DNA of 7,490 nt from Bacillota bacterium (GCA_023417975.1 JAEZDX010000133.1:1-7490); one strand, 5' to 3'; positions 1-6,412 are shown, counted from the first letter of the stretch. Numbers and translations are program-made. Notes: a model not told the origin generated them from the sequence alone.

Positions 1-2
1 AA

Positions 3-506
3 GGTGATGTTTCGGACGGTGAGCCTGTGCTAATAAGAGTTCATTCCGAATGTCTTACCGGTGATGCCTTCGGTTCCTTGAGATGTGACTGCGGAGAACA
101 GTTTGCTGCTGCCATGAAAGAAATAGAAAAGGAAGGCAGAGGAATACTGTTATATATGAGACAGGAAGGCAGGGGCATAGGGCTGATAAATAAGATCAAG
201 GCATATGGATTACAGGATCAGGGAATGGATACAGTGGAAGCAAACCTGGCTTTGGGATTCCCTGCGGATTTAAGGGACTATGGCATTGGAGCTCAGATTC
301 TTGCAGACCTGGGAGTTAAGAAGGTGAAGCTTATGACTAATAATCCAAAGAAGGTGGCGGGGCTCACCGGATATGGCATAGAAATTGTGGATAGAGTACC
401 CATTCAGATGAATCACAATGAAAGAAACGAATATTATTTAAAAACAAAAAAGCAGAAATTGGGACATATGTTGAATTTCAGTGAAGACAATAGAATTAAA
501 GGATAA
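3..506 (+). CDS. ribA: GTP cyclohydrolase II (RibA, or C-terminal half of bifunctional RibBA), 5'-truncated
   Basis: This enzyme opens the imidazole ring of GTP, releasing formate and pyrophosphate, as the first step of riboflavin synthesis in the cytosol. The reading frame is open to the left edge and begins with GDVSDGEPVLIRVHSECLTG, the usual entry to the GTP cyclohydrolase II domain, so the start lies upstream; a GTG at 27 lies inside this conserved block and is not a real start. Counting from that GTG, the three zinc-ligand cysteines are at 9, 20 and 22 (SEC...CDCG). RQEGRGIGL follows at 45-53, the DLRDYGIGAQIL block at 81-92, and TNNPKK at 104-109. About 167 residues are visible, roughly a full GCH II domain. 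Whether a RibB domain is fused upstream cannot be seen, although RibBA fusions are common in Firmicutes. ribH follows 61 bp downstream on the same strand. The family call is very secure. Confidence 0.97.
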   Translation, partial: GDVSDGEPVLIRVHSECLTGDAFGSLRCDCGEQFAAAMKEIEKEGRGILLYMRQEGRGIGLINKIKAYGLQDQGMDTVEANLALGFPADLRDYGIGAQILADLGVKKVKLMTNNPKKVAGLTGYGIEIVDRVPIQMNHNERNEYYLKTKKQKLGHMLNFSEDNRIKG

Positions 507-555
507 GTACAAGTGAATTATTTAGCCCACAGACTCAAGAATGGGCAGAGAAAAT

Positions 556-560
556 GGAGG
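556..560 (+). promoter_or_regulatory. Ribosome binding site deciding the ribH start
   Basis: GGAGG lies 7 bp before the ATG at 568. The longer frame from the ATG at 541 contains this site and has no comparable site of its own. The shorter start also gives a protein of normal lumazine synthase length. Confidence 0.85.
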
Positions 561-567
561 AAAGAAA

Positions 568-1029
568 ATGAAAACTTATGAAGGAAAATTAGTGGCTCAA
601 GGACTAAAATTCGGTATTATTGTGGGAAGGTTTAATGAATTCATCGGAGGCAAACTTCTGGCAGGAGCGCTGGACGGCTTAAAAAGACACGGAGTAGAGG
701 AAGAAAATATCGAGTTGGTCTGGGTACCCGGCGCCTTTGAAATCCCGCTGGCAGCAAAGAAAATGGCAAACACTGAAAAGTATGATGCGGTTATCTGCCT
801 TGGAGCAGTAATCAGGGGAGCTACACCACATTTTGATTATGTATCCAGTGAAGTTTCAAAGGGTATCGCCAGCGTATCTTTGGAAACCGGAGTGCCTGTA
901 ATATTTGGGGTGTTAACTACAGATACAATTGAGCAAGCCATAGAAAGAGCCGGCACAAAGGCAGGCAATAAGGGCTACGACGCTGCAGTTACTGCAATTG
1001 AGATGGCAAACCTCTTAAGTCAGTTTTAG
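568..1029 (+). CDS. ribH: 6,7-dimethyl-8-ribityllumazine synthase
   Basis: RibH condenses 5-amino-6-ribitylamino-uracil with 3,4-dihydroxy-2-butanone 4-phosphate to form the lumazine precursor of riboflavin. It usually assembles as a 60-subunit icosahedral shell or as pentamers. The start at 568 gives 153 residues, the normal family length. Visible motifs are the substrate-ring contact F22-N23, VPGAFEIP at 53-60, the GAVIRGATPHFDYV block at 79-92 with the catalytic-type histidine at 88, FGVLTTDTIEQAIER at 113-127, and the phosphate-binding arginine at 127. These positions match the numbering known for Bacillus RibH. It sits between ribA/ribBA and a HAD phosphatase and is probably co-transcribed with both. 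No FMN riboswitch is present in the window; if one exists it would be upstream of the operon, outside the left edge. Confidence 0.97.
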   Translation: MKTYEGKLVAQGLKFGIIVGRFNEFIGGKLLAGALDGLKRHGVEEENIELVWVPGAFEIPLAAKKMANTEKYDAVICLGAVIRGATPHFDYVSSEVSKGIASVSLETGVPVIFGVLTTDTIEQAIERAGTKAGNKGYDAAVTAIEMANLLSQF

Positions 1030-1047
1030 CATAGGATGTGTTAAACC

Positions 1048-1707
1048 TTGATAAATTTTGAAAATGTGAACACACTGTTCTTTGATTATGACGGGACACT
1101 CCATAACAGCATGAAGGTATATGCACCGGCTTTCAGGAAAGCTTATGATTACCTTGTTAAGGAAGGGCTGGCAGAAGAGAGAGTGTGGAACGATAAAGAA
1201 ATAGCTTATTGGCTGGGCTTCAATCCTCAGGACATGTGGAGAAATTTTATGCCGCAGCTTGATGAATCTGCCAGGGAATGGTGCAGCGGGATAATCAGTG
1301 GTGAGATGAAAAAGATGATTGAAGAAGGTAAGCCCGTTCTCTATGAAGGTACTGTGGAGACTCTGACATACCTGAAAAGTAAAGGGTACAAGCTTGTGAT
1401 CATAAGTAACTGCAAAAACTATTATAAAAAATGTCACAGTGAACTTTTTCACCTGGATGAGTACTTTGAGGAGTTTGCCTGTTCCGAGGAATATGATTTC
1501 ATTCCTAAAAGCGATATTTTAAAGATAATAAAATCAAAGTACCCGGAAGAAATGGCCATCATAGGAGACAGAAGACAGGATATGGATGCCGGTAAAATAA
1601 ACGGCATTTACACCATAGGCTGCACATACGGCTACTCTCTTGAGGGCGAGCTGGAGGCTGCAGATATACTGATACACCATATACAGGAACTGAAAAATTA
1701 TTTTTGA
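1048..1707 (+). CDS. HAD-superfamily hydrolase (phosphatase), phosphoglycolate-phosphatase-like
   Basis: This is a 219-residue cytosolic phosphatase of the haloacid dehalogenase superfamily, subfamily IA-like. Motif I is DYDGT with nucleophile D13 and acid/base D15. Motif II is the serine of VIIS at 120, motif III lysine is K154 (IPKSD), and motif IV is GDRRQD at 173-178 with D174 and D178 as magnesium ligands. All four motifs are intact, and residues about 20-95 form the helical cap expected of type C1. The start is a TTG at 1048, supported by AGGATGTG at 1033-1040 seven bases upstream; the next in-frame start would delete part of the first strand before motif I. It begins 18 bp after the ribH stop, so co-transcription is likely. 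Its substrate is not identifiable from sequence. By context it could dephosphorylate 5-amino-6-(5-phosphoribitylamino)uracil, but general housekeeping phosphatases look the same. Confidence 0.9.
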   Translation: MINFENVNTLFFDYDGTLHNSMKVYAPAFRKAYDYLVKEGLAEERVWNDKEIAYWLGFNPQDMWRNFMPQLDESAREWCSGIISGEMKKMIEEGKPVLYEGTVETLTYLKSKGYKLVIISNCKNYYKKCHSELFHLDEYFEEFACSEEYDFIPKSDILKIIKSKYPEEMAIIGDRRQDMDAGKINGIYTIGCTYGYSLEGELEAADILIHHIQELKNYF

Positions 1708-1710
1708 TTC

Positions 1711-1729
1711 TTCCTGCTCCAAGCAGGAA
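1711..1729. terminator. Short perfect hairpin after the rib operon, no U-tract
   Basis: TTCCTGCT and AGCAGGAA form a perfect 8-bp stem around a 3-base loop (CCA), starting 3 bp after the HAD stop codon. No run of T follows on either strand, so it is not a textbook intrinsic terminator. It may stabilise the 3' end of the mRNA or pause polymerase before the stronger dyad at 1856. Confidence 0.4.
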
Positions 1730-1855
1730 TGTGGCCTCGCAGTTTTAATCCCGGCAGCTTTTGCTTTGCAGGGGATTCCGACTAGAAAAAGGTGAACTTG
1801 AATCTGCAGCCGGTGTTGGAACCTAAAATACCAAATAAGCTAGATGTTAAAAAGC

Positions 1856-1889
1856 AGCAAGGACTGCAATTTTAACTGCAGTCCTTGCT
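1856..1889 (-). terminator. Intrinsic terminator of the GH43 gene, possibly bidirectional
   Basis: AGCAAGGACTGCA and its exact reverse complement form a 13-bp stem with an 8-base loop. Read on the minus strand, the stem starts 6 bp after the GH43 stop and is followed, two bases later, by TTTTT. Read on the plus strand it is followed by the T-rich TATTTATTATT, so it probably also stops read-through from the rib/HAD operon. It lies between convergent genes. Confidence 0.85.
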
Positions 1890-1895
1890 TATTTA

Positions 1896-3311
1896 TTATT
1901 CCAATGTGAAAGAGGCCAGACTTGCTTTTCCGCCGCCTGTATATGTAAAATATATTGCTTGTATGCCGTCTGGAATTTCTATATCTGCACAATATTCTGT
2001 CCATATATTTGTATAATTAACCGGTATCTTTCCAAGTGCCTCTCCATTCCAAGATGTCTTTACTTCAAAGGCACCGCTGCAATATCCACGTACCTTAATT
2101 TTAACTTTCTTAATTCCCTTACAGTCAAAATATTTGAAGCCTGCTGTAGCAGAATTTTGAATATTATCGATATAACCGATTTCTTCATCTCCATCTTTTC
2201 CATCCTGTGTTATCATAGGATATGGATTAATTCTCCATGCCGCAGGGAAATCTTTAGTCAATGTTTCTTCGTTAATGAAAAGGTTACAGGCTATATGTGC
2301 CGGATACTCTCCGCGCCCAACAAGAGGTCCTCCATTTGAACCGCAGGAGGTTATCTCAACCTGAGGAATTGTGCCATCAGCTTGAATTTTAATTTGTTCC
2401 ATACAACCTTGACGGTCGAACCATGAATTATTAGTATGTCTATGATAGAAAATATACCACTTACCATTAACTTCAACGATGCCGCCATGATTATTTGATC
2501 CATAATTCATAGATTTTTCTGCCGGCTTGTAGGAATCAATATGAATATCATTATTGCTCACAATAACTCCTCTGTATGTAAAATCTTTTGTTGGATATTT
2601 ACTGGTAGCATAACACAATTCATGCATAACAATTGAGGAATATACAAAATAATAGGTATCTCCTATCTTTCTTATGGAAGATGCCTCAAAAAATTCATGT
2701 CCTTCAAATCCCGTGCCTTGGCTATAAGGCTGACTAGGTGCTACATATACCGGTTCTTCCATAATAGTAAGCATGTCAGGTCCAACAACTGTTACAGTGG
2801 CACCTTTACGTGATTTGTCGCCATATCCACAAAATCCGGTATATAGGTATGTTGTATCTCCTTCTGTTATTACTGCAGGATCAAATTGATATGGCTCACC
2901 TTCTCTTTCACCCAAACGTGTTCCATCGGAATAATGTACATAACCATAGAATTCATACTTTCCTGCTGGGGTGTCACATACTGCAACGGAAATAACCGAA
3001 GCCTTGTCAAGAGCATAATACAAATAATATCGCCCATCCGGTCCAACTGTGACATCAGGTGCATAAAGGCACATTCTGCTGTCAGGATTCAGTGGATCAT
3101 CAGTCTTTTTGTAAATCACACCTTCATATCTCCAGTCAGTCAAATCATCAATAGGTGCGGACCAGCAAACATAGTCGTTCAAACAAAATACATGCCCGTT
3201 GAAACGGTCATGAGAGCCATAGACATAGACACGATTTTCAAAGACATGTGGTTCTCCGTCGGGGATATACTCCCATGATGGGAGATATGGATTAAATCCT
3301 TGTTTTTTCAT
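1896..3311 (-). CDS. Family 43 glycoside hydrolase (arabinofuranosidase/xylosidase type) with C-terminal CBM6-like domain
   Basis: GH43 enzymes are five-bladed beta-propellers that hydrolyse arabinose or xylose linkages in plant-wall oligosaccharides by inversion. The start at 3311 (MKKQGFNPYL) follows AGGAAAGG with an 8-base gap; a start 12 codons upstream exists but has no comparable site. The protein has 471 residues. The likely catalytic base is D18 (IPDGEPHVF), the pKa-modulating aspartate is D86 (YAPDV) and the general acid is E209 (FFEASSIRK, followed by YYFVYSS). Further propeller marks are QFDPAV with D144 and the NNHGG block at 273-277, whose histidine is typical of the central metal site. 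Residues about 370-471 form a beta-rich region ending in IYFTYTGGGKASLASFTLE, resembling a CBM6-type sugar-binding sandwich. No signal peptide is seen, so it probably acts in the cytosol on imported oligosaccharides. No transporter or other glycosidase lies beside it. The exact specificity is not readable. Confidence 0.92.
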   Translation of the reverse strand: MKKQGFNPYLPSWEYIPDGEPHVFENRVYVYGSHDRFNGHVFCLNDYVCWSAPIDDLTDWRYEGVIYKKTDDPLNPDSRMCLYAPDVTVGPDGRYYLYYALDKASVISVAVCDTPAGKYEFYGYVHYSDGTRLGEREGEPYQFDPAVITEGDTTYLYTGFCGYGDKSRKGATVTVVGPDMLTIMEEPVYVAPSQPYSQGTGFEGHEFFEASSIRKIGDTYYFVYSSIVMHELCYATSKYPTKDFTYRGVIVSNNDIHIDSYKPAEKSMNYGSNNHGGIVEVNGKWYIFYHRHTNNSWFDRQGCMEQIKIQADGTIPQVEITSCGSNGGPLVGRGEYPAHIACNLFINEETLTKDFPAAWRINPYPMITQDGKDGDEEIGYIDNIQNSATAGFKYFDCKGIKKVKIKVRGYCSGAFEVKTSWNGEALGKIPVNYTNIWTEYCADIEIPDGIQAIYFTYTGGGKASLASFTLE

Positions 3312-3464
3312 AATTATCGCCTTTCCTTTCACTTCCACAAAGTACAAACGGCACTAAACTCTGAGCTTTGTTATTTTGCTCTATTGATAATTTCGAATAG
3401 TCAATAGAATACCTGATTTAAGTGCTGTATGTATTTAGTTGCTCAAATTCATTTTATAAATAAA

Positions 3465-3494
3465 ATTATAAAATATTGTGTACTTTTAAAGCAA
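3465..3494 (-). promoter_or_regulatory. Candidate sigma-A promoter of the GH43 gene
   Basis: On the minus strand a perfect TATAAT (3470-3465) is preceded by TTGCTT (3494-3489) with an 18-base spacer. The -35 box is only a partial match. The -35 overlaps the left copy of a 10-bp direct repeat, as expected if a regulator controls the gene. In such AT-rich DNA a chance TATAAT is possible. Confidence 0.4.
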
Positions 3495-3515
3495 TGATAT
3501 ATGCCAAGCAATGAT
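3489..3515. repeat. 10-bp direct repeat AAGCAATGAT, 17-bp period
   Basis: Exact copies of AAGCAATGAT lie at 3489-3498 and 3506-3515, each followed shortly by an ATATAT-type stretch. They cover the putative -35 and upstream region of the GH43 gene. This could be a tandem operator, for example for a sugar-responsive regulator; no known operator consensus was recognised. Confidence 0.45.
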
Positions 3516-3580
3516 TGATATATACTAAGATTATGACATCAACTAAGTATTTTAATAAGAAGAGATATTTATGAATTAAA

Positions 3581-3606
3581 ATATGCCACTAACAAAAGTG
3601 GCATAT
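3581..3606 (-). terminator. Intrinsic terminator of the methyltransferase gene
   Basis: ATATGCCACT and AGTGGCATAT form a perfect 10-bp stem with a 6-base loop. On the minus strand the stem runs directly into TTTAATT, giving a U-rich tail. It lies about 90 bp after the methyltransferase stop and separates that unit from the GH43 promoter region. Confidence 0.75.
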
Positions 3607-3697
3607 ACACTGATACGGTTTATATTAATATTGGAAATTAACTGTTAGCACTAAATTTATTCCCTGATATGTGTTATTACATTAAAAATATTAAACT

Positions 3698-4453
3698 TTA
3701 TTCAATCTTTCGTGCTATTGCACAGAAGACCATTTCTTTGACATATGTGCAATTTGATTTCTCACGCTCTTCAGTTAGTCGATGTTCAAGTGTGTCTATG
3801 TCAATTTCTTTTTCTGAAGCAACACCTTTCTCCATAATACGAGGTAGCATAGCCCGAACAATAGGAGTTATTGGATATGGTGAGTCAGGAGTTTGCAACA
3901 CTCCTTCTGCACTAATTTTTTCTACAACGAGTCCCTTTTGTGAAAGTAAATTCCAAAGGTCAAAACCTATATGTATATTACCTCCTTCGTATTCTACTGT
4001 ATCCCATATCCATCGAGTCACTTGATTATGAAGAGGCATAGGTACAACGCTGCCCGGTGACATTGTTGAGTCATGTTCTTGAAAAACCATCACTCCTCCA
4101 ACCTTTAATAATGCAGAGAGGTCAGTTATAACTCTCTTTGGTTCTGGCAAATACATGAGTACACGTCTACCAATGATAGCATCAAACTTATCATGTAAAA
4201 TTGTAAGTTCACTTAAATTATTTTTTATGAAAGTTATATTTGTAAGTTTATTCTGCTGTACTCGCTCACGAGCATATGTTAGTGAACTTTCATCAAAATC
4301 TATTCCTAAAACAGTTCCTTCTGTTCCAACCATATCTGCAAGTAGAAGCGATACATCACCTCTACCGCAACCAACATCAAGAACATTCATACCCTTTTTT
4401 ATACCTGCATCAGCAAGAAGTTTTTTTGTCATATCTTCAGCAACATTAGCCAT
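3698..4453 (-). CDS. Class I SAM-dependent methyltransferase, UbiE/Methyltransf_25-like
   Basis: This is a 251-residue cytosolic enzyme that should transfer a methyl group from S-adenosylmethionine; the acceptor is unknown. The Rossmann core is clear: motif I VLDVGCGRGD at 24-33, the ribose-binding acidic residue D52 at the end of strand 2 (VLGIDFDESSL), NNLSEL at 78-83, FDAIIGRRVLMYLPEP at 90-105 with D91 ending strand 4, and the GG turn at 119-120 before the next strand. The region after about 125 (EHDST..., then PMPLHNQVTRWIW) is the family-variable part that probably forms the acceptor pocket; a small-molecule acceptor is more likely than RNA or protein. The start at 4453 follows a perfect AGGAGGT (4469-4463) with a 9-base gap. 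The gene stands alone, with its own promoter and terminator, and is divergent from the large sigma-factor gene. Confidence 0.88.
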   Translation of the reverse strand: MANVAEDMTKKLLADAGIKKGMNVLDVGCGRGDVSLLLADMVGTEGTVLGIDFDESSLTYARERVQQNKLTNITFIKNNLSELTILHDKFDAIIGRRVLMYLPEPKRVITDLSALLKVGGVMVFQEHDSTMSPGSVVPMPLHNQVTRWIWDTVEYEGGNIHIGFDLWNLLSQKGLVVEKISAEGVLQTPDSPYPITPIVRAMLPRIMEKGVASEKEIDIDTLEHRLTEEREKSNCTYVKEMVFCAIARKIE

Positions 4454-4529
4454 AATTTTTATACCTCCTAATTAAACTATATTAATTACTTCGCAAAATT
4501 TTACTAAGATGAATCAATATATAGGCAAT

Positions 4530-4557
4530 ATTATACCATATAATTACAGTGTACCAA
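4530..4557 (-). promoter_or_regulatory. Extended -10 promoter of the methyltransferase gene
   Basis: On the minus strand TGGTATAAT (4538-4530) is an exact extended -10 element (TGnTATAAT). TTGGTA (4557-4552) lies upstream with a 16-base spacer and matches four of six bases of the -35 consensus. This predicts a leader of about 70 bases before the ATG at 4453. The -10 lies within the left arm of the inverted repeat described at 4529-4624. Confidence 0.7.
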
Positions 4558-4614
4558 AACAGAAGGAATGAATAGACCTTCAAGCTTTCCTGATAATAAA
4601 AGTATAGCAACATA

Positions 4615-4623
4615 TGGTACAAT
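4615..4623 (+). promoter_or_regulatory. Candidate extended -10 promoter of the sigma-factor gene
   Basis: TGGTACAAT fits TGnTANAAT with one base different from TATAAT in the hexamer. No good -35 is visible 17 bases upstream, which extended -10 promoters tolerate. It would give a leader of about 105 bases. An alternative is TTGTAA (4640-4645) with TATGAA (4663-4668) at a 17-base spacing. Confidence 0.45.
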
Positions 4624-4720
4624 ATATTATAAATCTCCATTGTAAGAAATTGCGAATAAAATTATGAAATAATATTTTAATATACCCAATGAAACTACTT
4701 TTTTGCACACTTTACAATCG

Positions 4721-4732
4721 AAAGGCAGGTGA
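4721..4732 (+). promoter_or_regulatory. Ribosome binding site of the sigma-factor gene
   Basis: AAAGGCAGGTGA matches the anti-SD complement AAAGGAGGTGA with one inserted C. The GTG at 4729 falls inside this site, so it is unlikely to be the start. The site suits the ATG at 4738 (8 bases after AGG), or less well the adjacent ATG at 4735. Confidence 0.65.
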
Positions 4733-4737
4733 GAATG

Positions 4738-6285
4738 ATGCATGCGGATATTATTGAAAGCTATATCGAAAAGGTGTACGGGTATGCTGTCAACCGCACG
4801 TATACAAGAGAAGAGGCTGACGAGATGGCACAGGAAATATTATTTACGGCTGTGCGAGAGCTTCCAAAGCTGAAGGACGACAGCAGATTTGAACCATGGC
4901 TCTGGGGTGTTGCAAGTAATGTAACAAAAACATTTCGGCGATATATGGGAAAACAGCGCGCGATGTATTCCTATGGTACTCTTGAGACTATGTCCTATGA
5001 AGATGAACACGGCGAAGAGAACGAAGAACTATATGATTTACTGAGAAGCAAAATTGCTATGCTTTCAGTGATATATCGCGATATTATCATTCTATATTAC
5101 TATGACAACCTTTCAACAAAACAAATTTCCGAGAGGCTTGATATTCCTGAAGGTACAGTCACATGGCGTCTTTCGGAAGCCCGTAGGAAACTGAAAAAGG
5201 AGTGCGAAAACATGAATGAAATAGCATTGAAGCCAATTAAGATTACAATTCGTATCAATGGTGATGGCAATTACAAAGATCCCATAAGTCCATTTCCTTA
5301 TGTGTATATCAATGATGCATTATCTCAAAATGTTCTGTTTTATTGTTACGAAGCATCTAAAACAGTTGAAGAACTCGCAAAGTCGTGTGGAGTTCCGGCA
5401 TATTATATTGAGGAACGCATTCAAAATCTTGTAAATCGTGAAGCATTATTCGAACAGGGAAAGGGCAAATACCGAACAAATTTAATGATTTATTCTGATA
5501 AGGTAAATGAGTACAGCGAAAAGATGAAAGGCATCTTTGTGCCGGTAGTCCATAGCTTTGTTTCATCAATGAAGGAGCTTATGAATTATGTAAATGAGCT
5601 AAAAGTATATACCGCCGGAAAATCATCCGGTGAATTGATTTATCTTTACGGCATAATGGCTCTTGAGCATTTAAGTGAAAAGTATAATCCTATTGAGTGC
5701 ACCAATCACCCTGTTCGGTATGACGGCTTCAGGTGGAGTTATCATGCACATTTGATGAGTGAAAATAAGAATTTGGTGCGTGGTCTTGGACGGGAACAAT
5801 CAGCAAACTGTGGAAGCAGAGGAACTTACCAGCATATTTCATATCATTTTGGAGGCTTTGCATACCGTGAAATGATGTATAGTAATGAAGTAAATATTTG
5901 TGAAGACATATTAAGCAGAAAAGCGATTACCGACACCGATTCTGCAGCATCGGCAATCGAGCGAGGTTACATAGGAAGAGATACCAACGGGAAGCTATTT
6001 GTCACTGTCCCAGCTTTTAAAAAGGAACAGTATGAAAAATTTACTTGCCTTGTTGAAAAGGTTTTTGCATCATCTATTGATTTATACTCTGGTGCTGTTG
6101 CAAGATATGTTGATGGATATAAAAAGTTGTTCCCGGCACATCTTGAGGATGATGTTACTAGAGCGTGCAATTACATGTTTTTAACTATTTATGCTACAAC
6201 GATTTGTGATATGGCAAGAGAAAAGGGGTTACTTGATTCTCCTCCTCTCCACAGCGTTTGTGATGTATTGATACAGTATAAATAA
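4738..6285 (+). CDS. ECF-type RNA polymerase sigma factor with winged-helix-like and long unassigned C-terminal regions
   Basis: The first 155 residues are an ECF sigma factor. Region 2 (about 5-72) includes ADEMAQEILFTAVRELPKL and RFEPWLWGVASNVTKTFRRY, and region 4 (about 100-155) includes LSTKQISERLDIPEGTVTWR followed by a basic helix. Ordinary ECF factors end here at 160-200 residues; this one has 515. Residues about 195-250 (SKTVEELAKSCGVPAYYIEE, then a wing-like GKGKYRTN) resemble a winged helix-turn-helix. Residues about 255-515 match no domain I can name and look mostly helical, with a Cys/His-containing core (C321, H324, C358, H366, H370) around GLGREQSANCGSRGTYQH. No membrane segment is present and no anti-sigma gene is adjacent, so control may be built into the protein. 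The start is chosen from the ribosome binding site; frames from 4729 or 4735 add one to three residues. It is divergent from the methyltransferase gene and upstream of a cupin gene. Confidence 0.88.
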   Translation: MHADIIESYIEKVYGYAVNRTYTREEADEMAQEILFTAVRELPKLKDDSRFEPWLWGVASNVTKTFRRYMGKQRAMYSYGTLETMSYEDEHGEENEELYDLLRSKIAMLSVIYRDIIILYYYDNLSTKQISERLDIPEGTVTWRLSEARRKLKKECENMNEIALKPIKITIRINGDGNYKDPISPFPYVYINDALSQNVLFYCYEASKTVEELAKSCGVPAYYIEERIQNLVNREALFEQGKGKYRTNLMIYSDKVNEYSEKMKGIFVPVVHSFVSSMKELMNYVNELKVYTAGKSSGELIYLYGIMALEHLSEKYNPIECTNHPVRYDGFRWSYHAHLMSENKNLVRGLGREQSANCGSRGTYQHISYHFGGFAYREMMYSNEVNICEDILSRKAITDTDSAASAIERGYIGRDTNGKLFVTVPAFKKEQYEKFTCLVEKVFASSIDLYSGAVARYVDGYKKLFPAHLEDDVTRACNYMFLTIYATTICDMAREKGLLDSPPLHSVCDVLIQYK

Positions 6286-6305
6286 ACATAATACCCATAA
6301 AGCCT

Positions 6306-6361
6306 CCAAGCACTAAAATGACTGGAACTATGCTTTGGCACTTTTGTTTTTTAGTTTTTTT
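6306..6361 (+). terminator. Probable terminator after the sigma-factor gene
   Basis: CCAAGCA (6306-6312) can pair with TGCTTTGG (6331-6338) with one bulged T, and a very T-rich tract follows at 6342-6361. The stem is weak and the loop is long (18 bases), but the tail is strong. It begins about 20 bp after the sigma-factor stop and would separate it from the cupin gene. Confidence 0.45.
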
Positions 6362-6380
6362 GGTTTCCGGCAGGGAAATG

Positions 6381-6412
6381 TTGATAAATGTAGAAATATC
6401 AAAGAGTATAAT
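6381..6412 (+). promoter_or_regulatory. Candidate promoter of the cupin gene
   Basis: A perfect TATAAT lies at 6407-6412, 45 bp before the cupin ATG. TTGATA at 6381-6386 is a good -35 match, but the 20-base spacer is longer than ideal, so this is only a moderate call. Confidence 0.4.

Larger units (their letters stand above)
3312..3697. other. Gene-free AT-rich intergenic stretch
   Basis: This stretch lies between the start of the GH43 gene and the stop of the methyltransferase gene, both on the minus strand. No convincing reading frame was found. It holds the methyltransferase terminator (3581-3606), a 10-bp direct repeat (3489-3515) and a candidate GH43 promoter (3465-3494), leaving a GH43 leader of roughly 150 bases. 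Nothing recognisable as a riboswitch or small RNA was seen in that leader. Confidence 0.6.
4529..4624. repeat. Inverted repeat spanning the divergent promoter region
   Basis: The left arm TATTATACCATAT (4529-4541) and right arm ATATGGTACAATA (4612-4624) are reverse complements at 12 of 13 positions, separated by 70 bp. Each arm contains an outward-facing extended -10 box, one towards the methyltransferase gene and one towards the sigma-factor gene. This may reflect shared control of the two genes, or only similarity between two strong promoters. Confidence 0.6.

Noticed and set aside
541..567. A longer ribH start at the ATG at 541.
   Set aside because: It contains the GGAGG site that serves the ATG at 568, and it would lengthen the protein beyond the usual family size.
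1790..1875. A short plus-strand frame of fewer than 30 codons beginning near AAAGGTGAACTTG after the HAD gene.
   Set aside because: It ends inside the terminator dyad, has no recognisable content, and its start signal is weak.
1959..3278. Several plus-strand frames lying opposite the GH43 gene.
   Set aside because: They are antisense shadows rich in Cys, Ile and Ser with no family resemblance, while the minus-strand frame carries full GH43 motifs.
3398..3403. TTGACT on the minus strand as a -35 box for the GH43 gene.
   Set aside because: No acceptable -10 hexamer lies 16-18 bases downstream of it.
4691..4716. TGAAAC-like ECF -35 element just before the sigma-factor gene, suggesting autoregulation.
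   Set aside because: The expected ECF -10 sequence is not found at the right distance; the nearby TACAAT could be chance and would leave almost no leader.
6272..6373. A minus-strand frame with a Lys-rich stretch followed by a hydrophobic segment (VPVILVLGGFMGIMFIY), resembling a membrane anchor.
   Set aside because: The lysines are simply the complement of the T-rich terminator tail, the frame runs into the sigma-factor coding region, and no start with a ribosome binding site is seen.
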